A stretch of DNA of 64,000 bases from Ruegeria halocynthiae (lineage in GTDB: Bacteria > Pseudomonadota > Alphaproteobacteria > Rhodobacterales > Rhodobacteraceae), in NCBI RefSeq assembly GCF_000743705.1, contig NZ_JQEZ01000004.1:62001-126000 (forward strand), given 5' to 3'. Within the stretch, counting starts at the first letter, position 1. Each line of letters starts with the position of its first letter. The translations under genes and the position numbers were made by a program. Positions 54,002 to 63,592 of this stretch are shown piece after piece. Below the pieces are notes generated by a model that saw only the letters and a program-made list of their open reading frames with translations, searched no databases and was not told the origin of the DNA.

Positions 54002-54499
54002 TCAGGCGTCGGTTTTCTGGGATTCAGCCTGACGACGCATCAGTTCATTGCGGTACAGGGCGACAAAGTCGATGTTGTCCAGATTGACGGGCGGATAGCC
54101 ACCGTCGCGGGTGATGTCGCTGACGATGCGGCGCAGGAACGGGAACAACATGCGCGGGCATTCGATCATCAGGAACGGGTGCAGCTGATCTTCGGCGACA
54201 CCTTCGATGTGAAACAGGCCGCAATAGTCAAGCTCACACAGGAACAGGATGTCTTCCAGACCCTTGGCCTTGGACTTGAGGTTCAGCTTGACTGACACTT
54301 CGTACTGGTGCTCGGTCGGGCGCTTTTTCGCGTCCAGGTTCACCTGAACGGCGATTTCGGGCTGAACGTCACCGGACACGCCTTTTTGCGCCATTACGTT
54401 TTCAAAGGACATGTCCCGAATGAATTGTCCCAGAACGCGCATCTGAATTTGCGGGGCGGCCTGTGCCGCGGTGTTTTCTGCAGGGCTTTCGTCAGCCAT
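54002..54499 (-). CDS. secB: Protein-export chaperone SecB
   Basis: SecB keeps preproteins unfolded and delivers them to SecA. The 165-residue protein has QMRVLGQFIRDMSFENVMAQ near residue 18 and the flat tetramer region YEVSVKLNLKSK; HPFLMIECPRMLFPFLRRI is the family signature. The ATG at 54499 gives MADESPAEN, the usual start; an in-frame start 13 codons earlier has no support. Confidence 0.96.
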   Translation of the reverse strand: MADESPAENTAAQAAPQIQMRVLGQFIRDMSFENVMAQKGVSGDVQPEIAVQVNLDAKKRPTEHQYEVSVKLNLKSKAKGLEDILFLCELDYCGLFHIEGVAEDQLHPFLMIECPRMLFPFLRRIVSDITRDGGYPPVNLDNIDFVALYRNELMRRQAESQKTDA

Positions 54500-54553
54500 G
54501 GAACTACTCCAAAAATGAAATTCTCCACTGCTTAGCAAGTTGGGCGCGGCACC

Positions 54554-55054
54554 TCAATGCTGGTGCGGCCCTTCGACCCATTTGGATGGCTTTGACGGGT
54601 CTTGACGCGGGCGGACCTCGGTGAATTCGCCGTCGATCACGTCATCGGGATCAGACTGGGCAGGACCGGTGCGAAACTGCGCGCCGGTGCCCATCTGGAA
54701 CTGTGTGAACTTTACCCGGGACTTGAGATACCGAAAGACCGAAACGCGCACCGCCGGGATAAGCAGAGCAAACCCAACCGCATCGGTGAAAAACCCCGGC
54801 GTCAGCAGCAAAACACCGGACAGCAGGATCATTGCGCCATGGGCCAGAGGTTCGGTCGGATCGTCCAGTTCGGCAAAGGATCGCTGCAGATTGGCCAGCG
54901 CCATGCGACCTTGTGTCCTGACCAGCGCAGTGCCCAGAACCGCCGTCAGAACCACGATTGCAAGGGTTGGCCACAGGCCGATCAGGCCACCAACCTGAAT
55001 GAACAGGGCAATCTCGATGATCGGAACCAATAAAAATGCCAAGAACAGATACAT
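54554..55054 (-). CDS. fxsA: FxsA-family membrane protein
   Basis: FxsA is an inner-membrane protein; in E. coli its overproduction relieves F-plasmid exclusion of phage T7. The 166-residue protein has FLLVPIIEIALFIQVGGLIG, TRQGRMALANLQRSFAEL-like TQGRMALANLQRS, and PGFFTDAVGFALLIPAVR, the family marks, with a soluble tail after residue 120. It is divergent from the Tim44 gene by 107 bases. Confidence 0.9.
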   Translation of the reverse strand: MYLFLAFLLVPIIEIALFIQVGGLIGLWPTLAIVVLTAVLGTALVRTQGRMALANLQRSFAELDDPTEPLAHGAMILLSGVLLLTPGFFTDAVGFALLIPAVRVSVFRYLKSRVKFTQFQMGTGAQFRTGPAQSDPDDVIDGEFTEVRPRQDPSKPSKWVEGPHQH

Positions 55055-55161
55055 ATGCGTTATCCTTTACCAGAGGCCCAACGGTGGACTTGCCACGAAC
55101 TGTCACCTACATAGTGGCAAGAGGCTGCGTATACAAAGTCGCGGTCTGAAAAGAGGATGAA

Positions 55162-55821
55162 ATGAACGAACCGATGATCCAGTTGCTGGTCCTGGCCGGA
55201 ATTGCCATTTTCCTTATCCTGCGCCTGAAAAGTGTGCTGGGTACCCGTGAAGGTTTTGAGAAACCTCCCGTTCAGCAACAGCCAGACACGCAGAGTGCCC
55301 GCCACGGGTTCGAAGTGATCGACGGTGGCCCGGATCACGACATCACCGACCATGTCGCCGAAGACAGCGAACAGGCACAGACGCTGGCCGCGATGAAGCG
55401 GATCGAGCCCGCATTTTCCGTCACCGAATTCGTGCAGGGTGCGCGTGGTGCCTATGAAATGATCGTCATGGGGTTCGAAAAGGGAAATCTGGACGAGATC
55501 CAGCCCTTCCTGTCCGAAGAGGTGTTCGATACTTTCGTCTCGGTCGTTGCCGATCGCGAAGACAAGGGCCTGACCATCGAGGCCGAGTTCATTGGCGTTC
55601 GTGAAACCACGCTGGCCGATGCGAAGTTCGACAAGGATACCAATCAGGCCGAGATCACCATGAAATTCGTGGGTGAGCTGACCTCGGTCGTGCGGGATCG
55701 CGGCGGCGATATCGTCGAAGGCAATCCGAACACCGTCAAACGCCAAAAGGACAGCTGGACCTTTGCCCGCGTCATGGGCGAGGACGATCCGAACTGGCTG
55801 CTTGTCGCCACGGACGCATGA
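55162..55821 (+). CDS. Tim44-like domain protein, membrane-anchored
   Basis: The 219-residue protein has one N-terminal span (IQLLVLAGIAIFLILRL) and a C-terminal Tim44-like domain (about 85-219) with FVQGARGAYEMIVMGFEKGN and PFLSEEVFDTFVSVV. The same fold is found in mitochondrial Tim44, which tethers Hsp70 at the import channel. Bacterial members bind inner-membrane or export factors. It overlaps mltA by ATGA. Its neighbour secB is a secretion chaperone, which may be relevant (inference). Confidence 0.88.
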   Translation: MNEPMIQLLVLAGIAIFLILRLKSVLGTREGFEKPPVQQQPDTQSARHGFEVIDGGPDHDITDHVAEDSEQAQTLAAMKRIEPAFSVTEFVQGARGAYEMIVMGFEKGNLDEIQPFLSEEVFDTFVSVVADREDKGLTIEAEFIGVRETTLADAKFDKDTNQAEITMKFVGELTSVVRDRGGDIVEGNPNTVKRQKDSWTFARVMGEDDPNWLLVATDA

Positions 55822-56858
55822 TTGCCGCACTCCGGTCGCTTATCCTGGTGGGCGCAATGACCACCGCAAGCGCCGCCGGAGCAGAGGCGATGCGCTCGAT
55901 CCTGTCGTTTGACGACCTTGAAGGCTGGGCCGCCGATGATCACGGGGCGGCCCTTTCGGTTTTTCTGAACACTTGCGGCGATCTGAAAGACCCGGACTGG
56001 CGTGCCCTGTGCGGCGTGGCCGGCACCTATGAACCAGACGCGGCGCGGTCGTTTTTTGAGCTGTTCTTTCGCCCGGTTCTGGTCGAAGACGGCAAGGACG
56101 CGCTGTTCACCGGATATTTTGAACCAGAATTGGATGGATCGCGCAGCCGGACCGACCGGTTCAAATACCCGATCTACAAGATGCCGCCCGAGGCGCGCGC
56201 CGAAGGTCCATGGCTAAGCCGCCGGGAAATCCTGACCGGTGACGTGATGACCGGACGAGAGTTGGAAATTGCCTGGGTCGATGACCCGGTCGAATTGTTC
56301 TTTCTGCAAATCCAGGGCTCGGGCCGTATTCGCCTGCCCGGTGGCGGTGGATTGCGGGTGGGCTATGGTGGTGCAAACGGGCATCCCTATCGGTCAATCG
56401 GGTCCGAGTTGATCCGGCAAGGGGCGTTGGGCGCGCATGAGGTCAGCGCCCAGATGATCCGCGCCTGGGTCCGCAAAAACCCCGAGGCCGGGGCGGAACT
56501 GCTGTTTCACAACCCGTCCTATGTGTTTTTTCGCGAAGTCACACGCGTCGCGCCCGAGCACGGTCCGCTGGGGGCAATGAACCGATCCGTCACCACCATG
56601 CGCAGTATTGCCGCCGATCCGGCCTATACGCCGTTGGGGGCTCCGGTCTGGGTGGAAAAGGATGGCAAAAAACCGTTGCGGCGATTGATGATCGCGCAAG
56701 ATACCGGGGCTGCCATCAAAGGCGCACAGCGGGCGGATATTTTCTTTGGCACCGGCGACGCCGCCGGTCAGGCGGCCGGGCGTCTGAAAGACCCAGGCCG
56801 GATGGTGCTTTTGCTGCCGATCCAGCGCGCCTATGCCCTGATCCCGGATGAGTTCTGA
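55818..56858 (+). CDS. mltA: Membrane-bound lytic murein transglycosylase A (MltA)
   Basis: MltA cleaves the MurNAc-GlcNAc bond of peptidoglycan to 1,6-anhydro ends. The 346-residue protein has a signal-like N-terminus (LILVGAMTTASAAGAEA), MltA core motifs such as FTGYFEPELDGS and LQIQGSGRIRLPGG, and the 3D domain IAQDTGAAIKGAQRADIFFG with the catalytic aspartates. No lipobox cysteine is visible, so it may be a soluble periplasmic form. It is between the Tim44 and Smr genes. Confidence 0.93.
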   Translation: MIAALRSLILVGAMTTASAAGAEAMRSILSFDDLEGWAADDHGAALSVFLNTCGDLKDPDWRALCGVAGTYEPDAARSFFELFFRPVLVEDGKDALFTGYFEPELDGSRSRTDRFKYPIYKMPPEARAEGPWLSRREILTGDVMTGRELEIAWVDDPVELFFLQIQGSGRIRLPGGGGLRVGYGGANGHPYRSIGSELIRQGALGAHEVSAQMIRAWVRKNPEAGAELLFHNPSYVFFREVTRVAPEHGPLGAMNRSVTTMRSIAADPAYTPLGAPVWVEKDGKKPLRRLMIAQDTGAAIKGAQRADIFFGTGDAAGQAAGRLKDPGRMVLLLPIQRAYALIPDEF

Positions 56859-57445
56859 TGACCCGTCGCAAACTGACCACAGAAGAGATTGATCTGTGGC
56901 GCAAGGTCACCCAACAGGCCGAGCGTCTGCACCCCGAACTGCCCCAGTCGGTGCATCCGACCACCCTGCCCAAGCCCAAGCCGACCAAGGCCCCGAAGGC
57001 GCGGATTGAGGCGTTCGAACTTGGCCAGACCGCCGCGACCAAACCCGCACGTAACGCGCTGAAACCTTCGGTCACGGACGCCCTGCGCGCAAGCCCGGTG
57101 CAAATGGACACCAAGGCCTTTGGCCGGATGAAACGGGGCAAGCTGAAACCCGAAGGCAAGCTGGACCTACATGGTATGCGCATGGATACGGCGTATCCTG
57201 CTCTGATCCGGTTCATCCTGACGGCTCAGGCGCAGGGCAAGCGTCTGGTTCTGGTGGTGACAGGCAAGGGCAAGGACCGTGATGAGCCCGGCCCGATCCC
57301 CACGCCCCGGGGTGTGTTGCGCAATCAGGTGCCGCAATGGCTGTCGCTGCCGCCCGTGGCGCAGGCCGTGTTGCAGGTAACGCCCGCCCACATCAGCCAC
57401 GGCGGAGATGGGGCCTATTACGTCTACCTGCGCCGCACCCGCTAA
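56858..57445 (+). CDS. Smr-domain protein (MutS2-like small nuclease domain)
   Basis: The 195-residue protein has a basic N-terminal half (KPKPTKAPKARIEAFEL) and a C-terminal Smr domain with LDLHGMRMDTAYPALIRFIL and VVTGKGKDRDEPG, then ISHGGDGAYYVYLRR. Smr domains are nucleases for RNA or nicked DNA. The start overlaps the mltA stop (TGATG). The stop codon lies in a hairpin loop shared with the MFS gene. Confidence 0.9.
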   Translation: MTRRKLTTEEIDLWRKVTQQAERLHPELPQSVHPTTLPKPKPTKAPKARIEAFELGQTAATKPARNALKPSVTDALRASPVQMDTKAFGRMKRGKLKPEGKLDLHGMRMDTAYPALIRFILTAQAQGKRLVLVVTGKGKDRDEPGPIPTPRGVLRNQVPQWLSLPPVAQAVLQVTPAHISHGGDGAYYVYLRRTR

Positions 57446-57454
57446 AGGGTGCGG
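57433..57454. terminator. Hairpin with both convergent stop codons in its loop
   Basis: CCGCACCC (57433-57440) and GGGTGCGG (57447-57454) pair around GCTAAA. CTAA in the loop is TAA for the rightward Smr gene and TAG for the leftward transporter. No T run on either side. Confidence 0.5.
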
Positions 57455-58662
57455 GCCGCACGGGTGATGCCAACCCAGGCCAACAAACAGACCAGCACAA
57501 AAAAGCCGCCGATCCACAGGAATTGTGTGTTCAACGAGACACCCTGGTCGATCAACACGCCGGTTAACCCCGGCCCGATGGCAGATCCCAGCACCATGAC
57601 CGCCGTTGCCATCGCCTTGATCGCGCCGATATGCCGGGTGCCGTAGAATTCCGCCCAGAACGCGCTGGGCAAGGTGTTGTTGGCCCCAACCGTCAGGCCC
57701 AAAAAAACCAAAGCCGCCAAAGCCCCGCCAATCGACCCAGTTGTCGAAAGGATCACAAAGCCAACGGACATGGGAAGTTGGTAAAACGGCATCATGCGGG
57801 CCGTGCCCCATTTATCCAGCGCCCACCCCGCCGCAAACATCGACAGCAGCGATACACCGGTGAAAACCGGGAACAGGGCGACAAGCTCGATATGTTGCCA
57901 GCCTTTGATTTCGGCCAGATGGACCTGATGAAAGAAAAAGGCGGTAATAAAGGCGGATGGGCCAAGCAAGGCGGGTGCCATGAACCAGAACAGGGGATGA
58001 AACAGCGCCTCGCGCCGGGTCCAGTGATGGCCCTGCATCCCGGCGGCTGAGTATTCGCTGGCCAGACTTTGTGGTGTTCGTTCCTGGCGCAGCATCCGCG
58101 TAAGTGCTGGTATCCCCAGCAGCGTGATGCCTGCCGCAATCACCCAAAGCCAACGCCAGTCCAGAAAGGCCATGGCGGCGACAAAGATCAGTGGCAGCAG
58201 GGCCTCGCCCATGGCAAATCCGGTCGATGCAATGGATAACGCTCTGCCACGGGTTACAGTGAACCAGCGCGTCATGGCGACAAGGGCCAGATGGGTGCTC
58301 ATCCCCTGTCCGAAAAGGCGCAGCAGAAAGATCACCACCGGCAGCAGGATCAGCCACCGGTTCAACGCCATGCACAGCGCCGCAAGCGCAAGCCCGGCCA
58401 GAACCACCGGCCCCAGGGTCCGCACGCGGAACGTGTCGGTCAGGGCCCCGGCCCAGATCATCACCACCGCTGAAACAGTCGTACCCAGCGAGTACAGGCT
58501 GCCCCAGGCCCCGTGACTCAGCCCGAATTCCGCCCGGATTTCACCCGAAAAGATCGAGATGAAAAAAGTCTGCCCAAAGCTGGACATAAAGGTCAAAAGC
58601 ACCCCGGCACCCAACCAGGTGGCATTGTCCTGCAAGTAATGACGCAGGCGGGAGTGCATCAT
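57442..58662 (-). CDS. Major facilitator superfamily transporter
   Basis: The 406-residue protein has 12 hydrophobic spans, among them SLYSLGTTVSAVVMIWAGAL and the MFS loop motif GWALDKWGTARMMP between spans, equivalent to motif A in the second half. The DUF-style ends give no substrate. It overlaps the DUF900 hydrolase start by 4 bases at 58659-58662, so the two are in one leftward operon. Confidence 0.85.
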   Translation of the reverse strand: MMHSRLRHYLQDNATWLGAGVLLTFMSSFGQTFFISIFSGEIRAEFGLSHGAWGSLYSLGTTVSAVVMIWAGALTDTFRVRTLGPVVLAGLALAALCMALNRWLILLPVVIFLLRLFGQGMSTHLALVAMTRWFTVTRGRALSIASTGFAMGEALLPLIFVAAMAFLDWRWLWVIAAGITLLGIPALTRMLRQERTPQSLASEYSAAGMQGHHWTRREALFHPLFWFMAPALLGPSAFITAFFFHQVHLAEIKGWQHIELVALFPVFTGVSLLSMFAAGWALDKWGTARMMPFYQLPMSVGFVILSTTGSIGGALAALVFLGLTVGANNTLPSAFWAEFYGTRHIGAIKAMATAVMVLGSAIGPGLTGVLIDQGVSLNTQFLWIGGFFVLVCLLAWVGITRAARTL

Positions 58663-59756
58663 GGGGAACTGACCTGCGCCTGCCCGGTTTCGGTCAGAAC
58701 GATTTCGGTTGCCCCGCTGGGATTGCGGGCCTCTGCCGGTACAAGCACGTCAATTCCGCGCCGGTTCGTGTCAAAGGTCTGGCCCACGCGGCGGGCCGAG
58801 GTCAGGATTGCCAGCAAAGCCGGTGATGTCGCCGCCACAAAATGGGACGAGGCGGCGTCGCTGTTGAAGGCGGTCGTATCCAGAATGCTGATCTTATAGT
58901 CGGCCAGTGTTTCAGCCGAGCTGATATTGCCCAGCCGCTCACCCTTGGCTGTGCCGCGCAGGCGGGCCGAGATGCCAAGCAGTTTGTCCTTTTGCGAGAC
59001 CATCACGACAAACGGATCCGGCAGGGTCTTGATACTGTCCATTTGGGATCGGAACAGATCCACATCCAGATCGGGCGAGATCAGAACCACCCCCTCGATG
59101 TTTCTGCTGGCCCAGCCCGGTTCGCGCAACTCGGCCTGGCGCATCATTTCCATCGTCAGCGCGCCGCCCATGGAATGGGCAACGATGACCACCCTGCGAA
59201 TACCCATCGACTTGAGCTGCCGCACCGTCTGTTCCAGCCCATCGCGGGCAAACAACATACTGTCCAGATCATAGGCATAGCCATATCCGGTGGCCTGGCT
59301 GGGCCAGGAATATACCATCGTGGCGCCGGGTATGCCGATATCGCGGCTTAGCTGAGCAGCCCGGAAAGTGGTTTCGGATTGGGTGGTGTTATAGCCGTGT
59401 ACAAAGATCGAAACCTCATCAGTCCCGCGCAAACGGGTTTTAAGGTCCTGTGGTCCCTGCAGCTCATCCACACGGGCCATGACGAATTGTGTTTCGGGAT
59501 CGGGGTTGGCGTAAGAAAAATCCAGTGTTCCCGGCGTGTGGTTCGGCGGGATCGAAACCGTCATTTCCAGATACTTCAGCCCGCCCCCGCGCCCAAACCT
59601 GTAAGACCCATCCGGTTCCCGCGCACGCGTCGTTGTGGCGTAAACCGTTTCCGGTGTGCCCACGTTCAATGCCGCCGGAACAGTCTGAGAGATTGAGCGA
59701 TCCACACAAGCGGTCAGCATGAGTGGAATCAGGAAAAGAACGATATAGCGCAGCAC
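58659..59756 (-). CDS. Alpha/beta-hydrolase lipoprotein (DUF900 family)
   Basis: The 365-residue protein has a lipoprotein signal MLRYIVLFLIPLMLTAC, with the lipobox LTAC and cysteine 17. The hydrolase has FVHGYNTTQSE, the oxyanion hole, the nucleophile Ser in VVIVAHSMGGAL near 200, and LISPDLDVDLF with the acidic residue. Substrate unknown; DUF900 members are lipases or esterases. The start is a GTG at 59756 with AAAGGG 6 bases upstream. Confidence 0.85.
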   Translation of the reverse strand: MLRYIVLFLIPLMLTACVDRSISQTVPAALNVGTPETVYATTTRAREPDGSYRFGRGGGLKYLEMTVSIPPNHTPGTLDFSYANPDPETQFVMARVDELQGPQDLKTRLRGTDEVSIFVHGYNTTQSETTFRAAQLSRDIGIPGATMVYSWPSQATGYGYAYDLDSMLFARDGLEQTVRQLKSMGIRRVVIVAHSMGGALTMEMMRQAELREPGWASRNIEGVVLISPDLDVDLFRSQMDSIKTLPDPFVVMVSQKDKLLGISARLRGTAKGERLGNISSAETLADYKISILDTTAFNSDAASSHFVAATSPALLAILTSARRVGQTFDTNRRGIDVLVPAEARNPSGATEIVLTETGQAQVSSP

Positions 59757-59853
59757 AACTGACCCTTTGGGTGTTTCGTGCCTACGCTATCTATTTCTTG
59801 GCCCGCGTCCAGCGGCGCAGGGCGGAAAATGCGGCGAAAACCGGCTGGCGGCG

Positions 59854-61161
59854 TTACAAAACGTAACGACTCAGGTCGGTCGATTTGGTCAGCTCGCCCA
59901 GATTGTCGTCCACAAACTGCGCGTTCACCGTGATTTCGGCGCCGGCCTGGTCGGGCGCGGTGAACGACAGCTCTTCGAACACGCGTTCCATCACCGTGTA
60001 CAGCCGCCGCGCGCCGATGTTCTCGATACTCTGGTTCACATCTGCCGCGATGCGGGCCAGTGCTGCAATCCCGTCCTCGGTAAAGCTGACGGTGACTTCT
60101 TCGGTGCCCATCAGGGCGGTGTACTGAAGGGTCAGAGCGTTGTCGGTTTCGGTCAGGATGCGCACGAAATCCTCTTCGGTCAGGGCGCGCAATTCTACAC
60201 GGATCGGCAAGCGGCCCTGCAATTCCGGCAGCAGGTCCGATGGTTTGGCGATGTGGAACGCACCCGACGCGATGAACAGGATGTGGTCGGTTTTCACCGG
60301 CCCGTGCTTGGTGGATACGGTTGTGCCTTCGATCAGAGGCAGCAGGTCGCGCTGCACGCCCTCGCGGCTGACATCGCCACCGCGCGCGTCTGTGCGGGCG
60401 CAGACCTTGTCGATTTCATCCAGAAACACGATGCCGTTCTGTTCAACGGATTCCAGCGCGACACGGTTGACCGTTTCATCATCCAGCAGCTTGTCGGCCT
60501 CTTCCCCAATCAGCGCTTCATAGCTTTCGGCGACAGTCAGGCGTTTTTTGACGGTGCGCCCGCCAAAGGCTTTGCCGAAGATATCACCCAGATTCATCAT
60601 CCCCATCTGGCTGCCCGGCTGACCCGGAACTTCGAACATCGGCATCGGGTTTGAACTGTCGGACAGCTCCAGCTCGATCACCGTGTCGTCCAGCTCACCT
60701 GCTTTCAGCTTTTTGCGGAACATCTCACGCGTGGCGTCACGGGCGTCGGTTCCGGCGATGGTTTCGATCACGCGGTCTTCGGCGGCCTGATAGGCCTTGG
60801 CCTTGACGTCCTCGCGCATGTACTCCCGCGTCTGCAGGATCGCGGCATCGGCCAGATCGCGCACGATCTGTTCGACGTCACGGCCGACATATCCGACCTC
60901 GGTGAATTTGGTGGCTTCGACCTTGATAAAGGGCGCGCGGGCCAGTTTGGCCAGGCGGCGGCTGATCTCGGTCTTGCCCACCCCGGTGGGGCCGATCATC
61001 AGGATGTTCTTTGGATAAACCTCGTCCCGGATATCATCGGCCAGCTGCTTGCGCCGCCACCGATTGCGCAGCGCCACGGCCACGGCACGTTTGGCATCCT
61101 TTTGCCCGATGATAAAACGATCCAGTTCCGAGACAATCTCGCGCGGGGTCAGGTCGGTCAA
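59854..61161 (-). CDS. hslU: ATP-dependent protease ATPase subunit HslU (ClpY)
   Basis: HslU unfolds substrates and feeds them to HslV. The 435-residue protein has Walker A GPTGVGKT near residue 57, then [18 protein letters not shown], the pore loop GYVG, and [11 protein letters not shown] for Walker B. The C-terminus STDLSRYVL is the tail that docks on HslV. The start is TTG at 61161 with AAAGGA 8 bases upstream. Its partner hslV lies 1.4 kb away beyond an MFS gene. Confidence 0.97.
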   Translation of the reverse strand: MTDLTPREIVSELDRFIIGQKDAKRAVAVALRNRWRRKQLADDIRDEVYPKNILMIGPTGVGKTEISRRLAKLARAPFIKVEATKFTEVGYVGRDVEQIVRDLADAAILQTREYMREDVKAKAYQAAEDRVIETIAGTDARDATREMFRKKLKAGELDDTVIELELSDSSNPMPMFEVPGQPGSQMGMMNLGDIFGKAFGGRTVKKRLTVAESYEALIGEEADKLLDDETVNRVALESVEQNGIVFLDEIDKVCARTDARGGDVSREGVQRDLLPLIEGTTVSTKHGPVKTDHILFIASGAFHIAKPSDLLPELQGRLPIRVELRALTEEDFVRILTETDNALTLQYTALMGTEEVTVSFTEDGIAALARIAADVNQSIENIGARRLYTVMERVFEELSFTAPDQAGAEITVNAQFVDDNLGELTKSTDLSRYVL

Positions 61162-61352
61162 GGGGCAGTCCTTTCGATCGGCATGGGTCAGATGCGGCTT
61201 AGGTAATCACCGCCGGGGCGAAAACAACCAAGCTTTTTTCCTTGGCAGCGTTGGTTAGCAACGCCCCACCGGGTTTGCAAATGCTTTCCATAGGTGAAAC
61301 GCGCGCCTTCTGGTACTGTGTTTTCAAGGCGTTGAGGGTCAGGAGCGCGGAT

Positions 61353-62594
61353 ATGACGAAAATTGCCAAGATCACCCTTCTGTTTGTGGTTTTTGTCGAC
61401 CTGATCGGGCAAGGGCTGGTTTTCCCGATTATCAACTCTCTGATCATGGAGACGAAATCGGGTTTCCTGCCGCAAAGCACCGCCACAGGAACGCGCCATT
61501 TGTACTATGGGCTGGTGATCGGATGCTTTTTTCTGTCGTGGTTTCTGGGTGTGGTCTATGTCTCCAAGGTCTCGGATTCCATTGGGCGCAAGAATGCGTT
61601 GCTGGTGTGTCTGTGTGGTGCCTTGGCAGGCTATGCGCTGACCATCGCGGCGCTGTATCTCAACAGTCTGTTGTTGCTGATCGTCGGGCGTTCGATCACC
61701 GGCTTTACCGCCGGGAACCAGCCCATCGCGCAGGCGGCGATGATCGATGGCAGTACGGATGCCGCTGACCGGGACCGCAACATGGGCTATATTATCACCG
61801 GCGTCAGCTTTGGTCTTGTGGGCGGCCCGATCATTGGCGCGGTGCTGTCGGACGCGAACCTTCTGGGCAGTTTCGCCACCCTGAAAACCCCGTTCTACGG
61901 CGCGTTTGTCTTGGTGATGATCGCGATTTTCCTGGTGCTGTTCTATTTCAAGGACACCCGGACCGAGCGTACGGCCTTTGTGTTCCGTCCCCGTGACATC
62001 ACCGACAGTCTGGTTGCGGTGCGCGAACATCCGATGGTTCTGAAAATCCTGCCGGTCTATGCGCTGTTCATGATTGCCAACGTCACCTTCTATGTGTTCG
62101 TCGACAATTTCCTGACCAGCGCCTGGGGGTATGGCGTGATCGGCGGCAGCATGGCGATGGTGGTGATCGGCTTTGCGCTGGCGTTTTCCAGCACGTTCCT
62201 TGTCAAACCCGCGCAAGAGAGGTTCAGCAAGCACCAGATCATCTATACCTCACTTGTGGTCATGGTGATCTGCGGTTTTGGCTTTGCCTTCAGCCCCAGC
62301 GGCGTGCTGAGTTATGTTCCGGTCTTCTTCTTCTATTTCTTCTTCGGTGTGTCCTACCCAACCATGCTGGGGCTGTTCTCATCCGCCGTCAGCGAGACCG
62401 ATCAGGGTTGGGTCATGGGGGTAACCACCGCCGTCTTCTGTCTGGCGGGTGGTGTCATGTCCCTGGTCGGCGGCGGATTGATGAGCTTTGATATCCGCCT
62501 GCCCTATTACATCGTCGTCGCGACAGCGTTGATGGGTCTGATCGGAATGCACCTGCGCTGGAAAGGCAAAGAGATCAAAACGCTATTGGCCTGA
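61353..62594 (+). CDS. Major facilitator superfamily transporter (TetA-like subgroup)
   Basis: The 413-residue protein has 12 spans. [18 protein letters not shown] opens it, then [15 protein letters not shown] is the MFS motif A, and [16 protein letters not shown] the family's second signature as in DHA1 (TetA-type) drug:H+ antiporters. Substrate is unknown. The ATG at 61353 has AGGAG 8 bases upstream; a longer frame is unconserved. It lies on the plus strand between the minus-strand hslU and hslV. Confidence 0.85.
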   Translation: MTKIAKITLLFVVFVDLIGQGLVFPIINSLIMETKSGFLPQSTATGTRHLYYGLVIGCFFLSWFLGVVYVSKVSDSIGRKNALLVCLCGALAGYALTIAALYLNSLLLLIVGRSITGFTAGNQPIAQAAMIDGSTDAADRDRNMGYIITGVSFGLVGGPIIGAVLSDANLLGSFATLKTPFYGAFVLVMIAIFLVLFYFKDTRTERTAFVFRPRDITDSLVAVREHPMVLKILPVYALFMIANVTFYVFVDNFLTSAWGYGVIGGSMAMVVIGFALAFSSTFLVKPAQERFSKHQIIYTSLVVMVICGFGFAFSPSGVLSYVPVFFFYFFFGVSYPTMLGLFSSAVSETDQGWVMGVTTAVFCLAGGVMSLVGGGLMSFDIRLPYYIVVATALMGLIGMHLRWKGKEIKTLLA

Positions 62595-63143
62595 GATCGT
62601 CTCTACCGTCAGCTTGCCGTTGGTATAAACACAGATGTCGGCGGCGATCGCCATGGCTTCGCGGGCCACGTCCTCGGCGGGTTTGTCGCTGTTCATCATC
62701 GCGCGCGCGGCGGCCAGGGCAAAGTTGCCGCCTGATCCGATGGCGGCCACGTTGTGTTCAGGTTCCAGTACGTCGCCTGCCCCGGTGATCACCAGCAGAT
62801 CTTTGCCATCGGTGACGATCAGCATCGCCTCAAGCTTTTGCAGGTACTTATCCGTGCGCCAGTCCTTGGCCAGTTCGACCGAAGCGCGCGCCAGTTGGCC
62901 GGGTGTGGCCTCAAGCTTGGCTTCCAGCCGTTCCAACAGCGTAAAGGCATCGGCGGTCGAACCGGCGAAACCGGCCACAACCTCGAACCCGCCGGGCGAC
63001 AGGCGGCGTACCTTGCGGGCGGTGCCCTTGATCACGGTCTGGCCCAGGCTGACCTGTCCGTCCCCGGCAATCACCACTTGACCGCCTTTCTTGACGCCAA
63101 TGATGGTTGTGCCGTGCCAACCGGGAAAATCGCTGTCCGCCAT
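62583..63143 (-). CDS. hslV: ATP-dependent protease peptidase subunit HslV (ClpQ)
   Basis: HslV is the proteasome-beta-like peptidase of the HslUV protease. The 186-residue precursor has the catalytic threonine at T12 after a short propeptide ([21 protein letters not shown]), unlike E. coli's one-residue Met. The ATG at 63143 has GGAGG 5 bases upstream; an in-frame ATG six codons earlier lacks one. A heat-shock-like promoter lies just upstream. It ends 12 bases into the MFS gene end. Confidence 0.97.
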   Translation of the reverse strand: MADSDFPGWHGTTIIGVKKGGQVVIAGDGQVSLGQTVIKGTARKVRRLSPGGFEVVAGFAGSTADAFTLLERLEAKLEATPGQLARASVELAKDWRTDKYLQKLEAMLIVTDGKDLLVITGAGDVLEPEHNVAAIGSGGNFALAAARAMMNSDKPAEDVAREAMAIAADICVYTNGKLTVETISGQ

Positions 63144-63170
63144 AAAAGCCTCCGTTTCCATCTGGCGTCC

Positions 63171-63200
63171 TATATGGGCCGGACCCGCCCGCAGCGCAAC
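63171..63200 (-). promoter_or_regulatory. Possible heat-shock promoter of hslV
   Basis: On the minus strand GTTG (63197-63200) precedes GGCCCATATA (63171-63180) by 16 bases. The downstream part resembles the sigma-32 -10 box (CCCATATA); the -35 part is weaker (TTGCGC). It lies 28-57 bases before the hslV start, so the position is right. Confidence 0.4.
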
Positions 63201-63340
63201 AGGTCACAAACGGTGCGAAAGATATGCAAGAATCGCAAACCGGGGTTACCGGACTAGCAATTGTGGGACTCAGCCGAAACTTCTACATGAGCCTCACAAC
63301 CGACAATGGGTCGGCTGTTTCAGTTATAAGGAATGCGCAA

Positions 63341-63535
63341 ATGGCAACCACCGCAAACATCCATGCGCCGCTCGGAGCAGCTACCGTCCTGCATGTAGTG
63401 GACGCGTTCATCGGATCATTCGAAAAAGCAGTCGCGTGGAATGAATCCCGCAAGACCCGCAAGGCCCTGTCGGTCCTGAGCGACGAACAGCTGGAAGATA
63501 TCGGCCTGTGCCGCGCGGATATCAAGAACCTCTGA
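63341..63535 (+). CDS. DUF1127 small protein (CcaF-like)
   Basis: The 64-residue protein ends with RKTRKALSVLSDEQLEDIGL, the DUF1127 arginine-rich motif. In Rhodobacter sphaeroides the DUF1127 protein CcaF1 is RNA-binding and affects RNA turnover. Here the N-terminal part is longer (ATTANIHAPLGAATVLHVVD). The ATG at 63341 follows TAAGGA. It is a single-gene unit ending in a terminator. Confidence 0.88.
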   Translation: MATTANIHAPLGAATVLHVVDAFIGSFEKAVAWNESRKTRKALSVLSDEQLEDIGLCRADIKNL

Positions 63536-63562
63536 TCCGCGTCCCACCGGACCATTAAAGAC

Positions 63563-63587
63563 AAGCCGCTCGTCCGAGCGGCTTTTT
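63563..63587 (+). terminator. Rho-independent terminator after the DUF1127 gene
   Basis: AGCCGCTCG and CGAGCGGCT pair around TC and are followed by T5. A perfect 9-bp stem, 28 bases after the stop. Confidence 0.9.
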
Positions 63588-63592
63588 CTTTG

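Noticed and set aside
61162..61260. RpoH promoter for hslU
   Set aside because: There is a CTTG on the minus strand, but no CYTATNT at 17-18 bases. The CCAAG/CTTGG hairpin near 61230-61247 is short.
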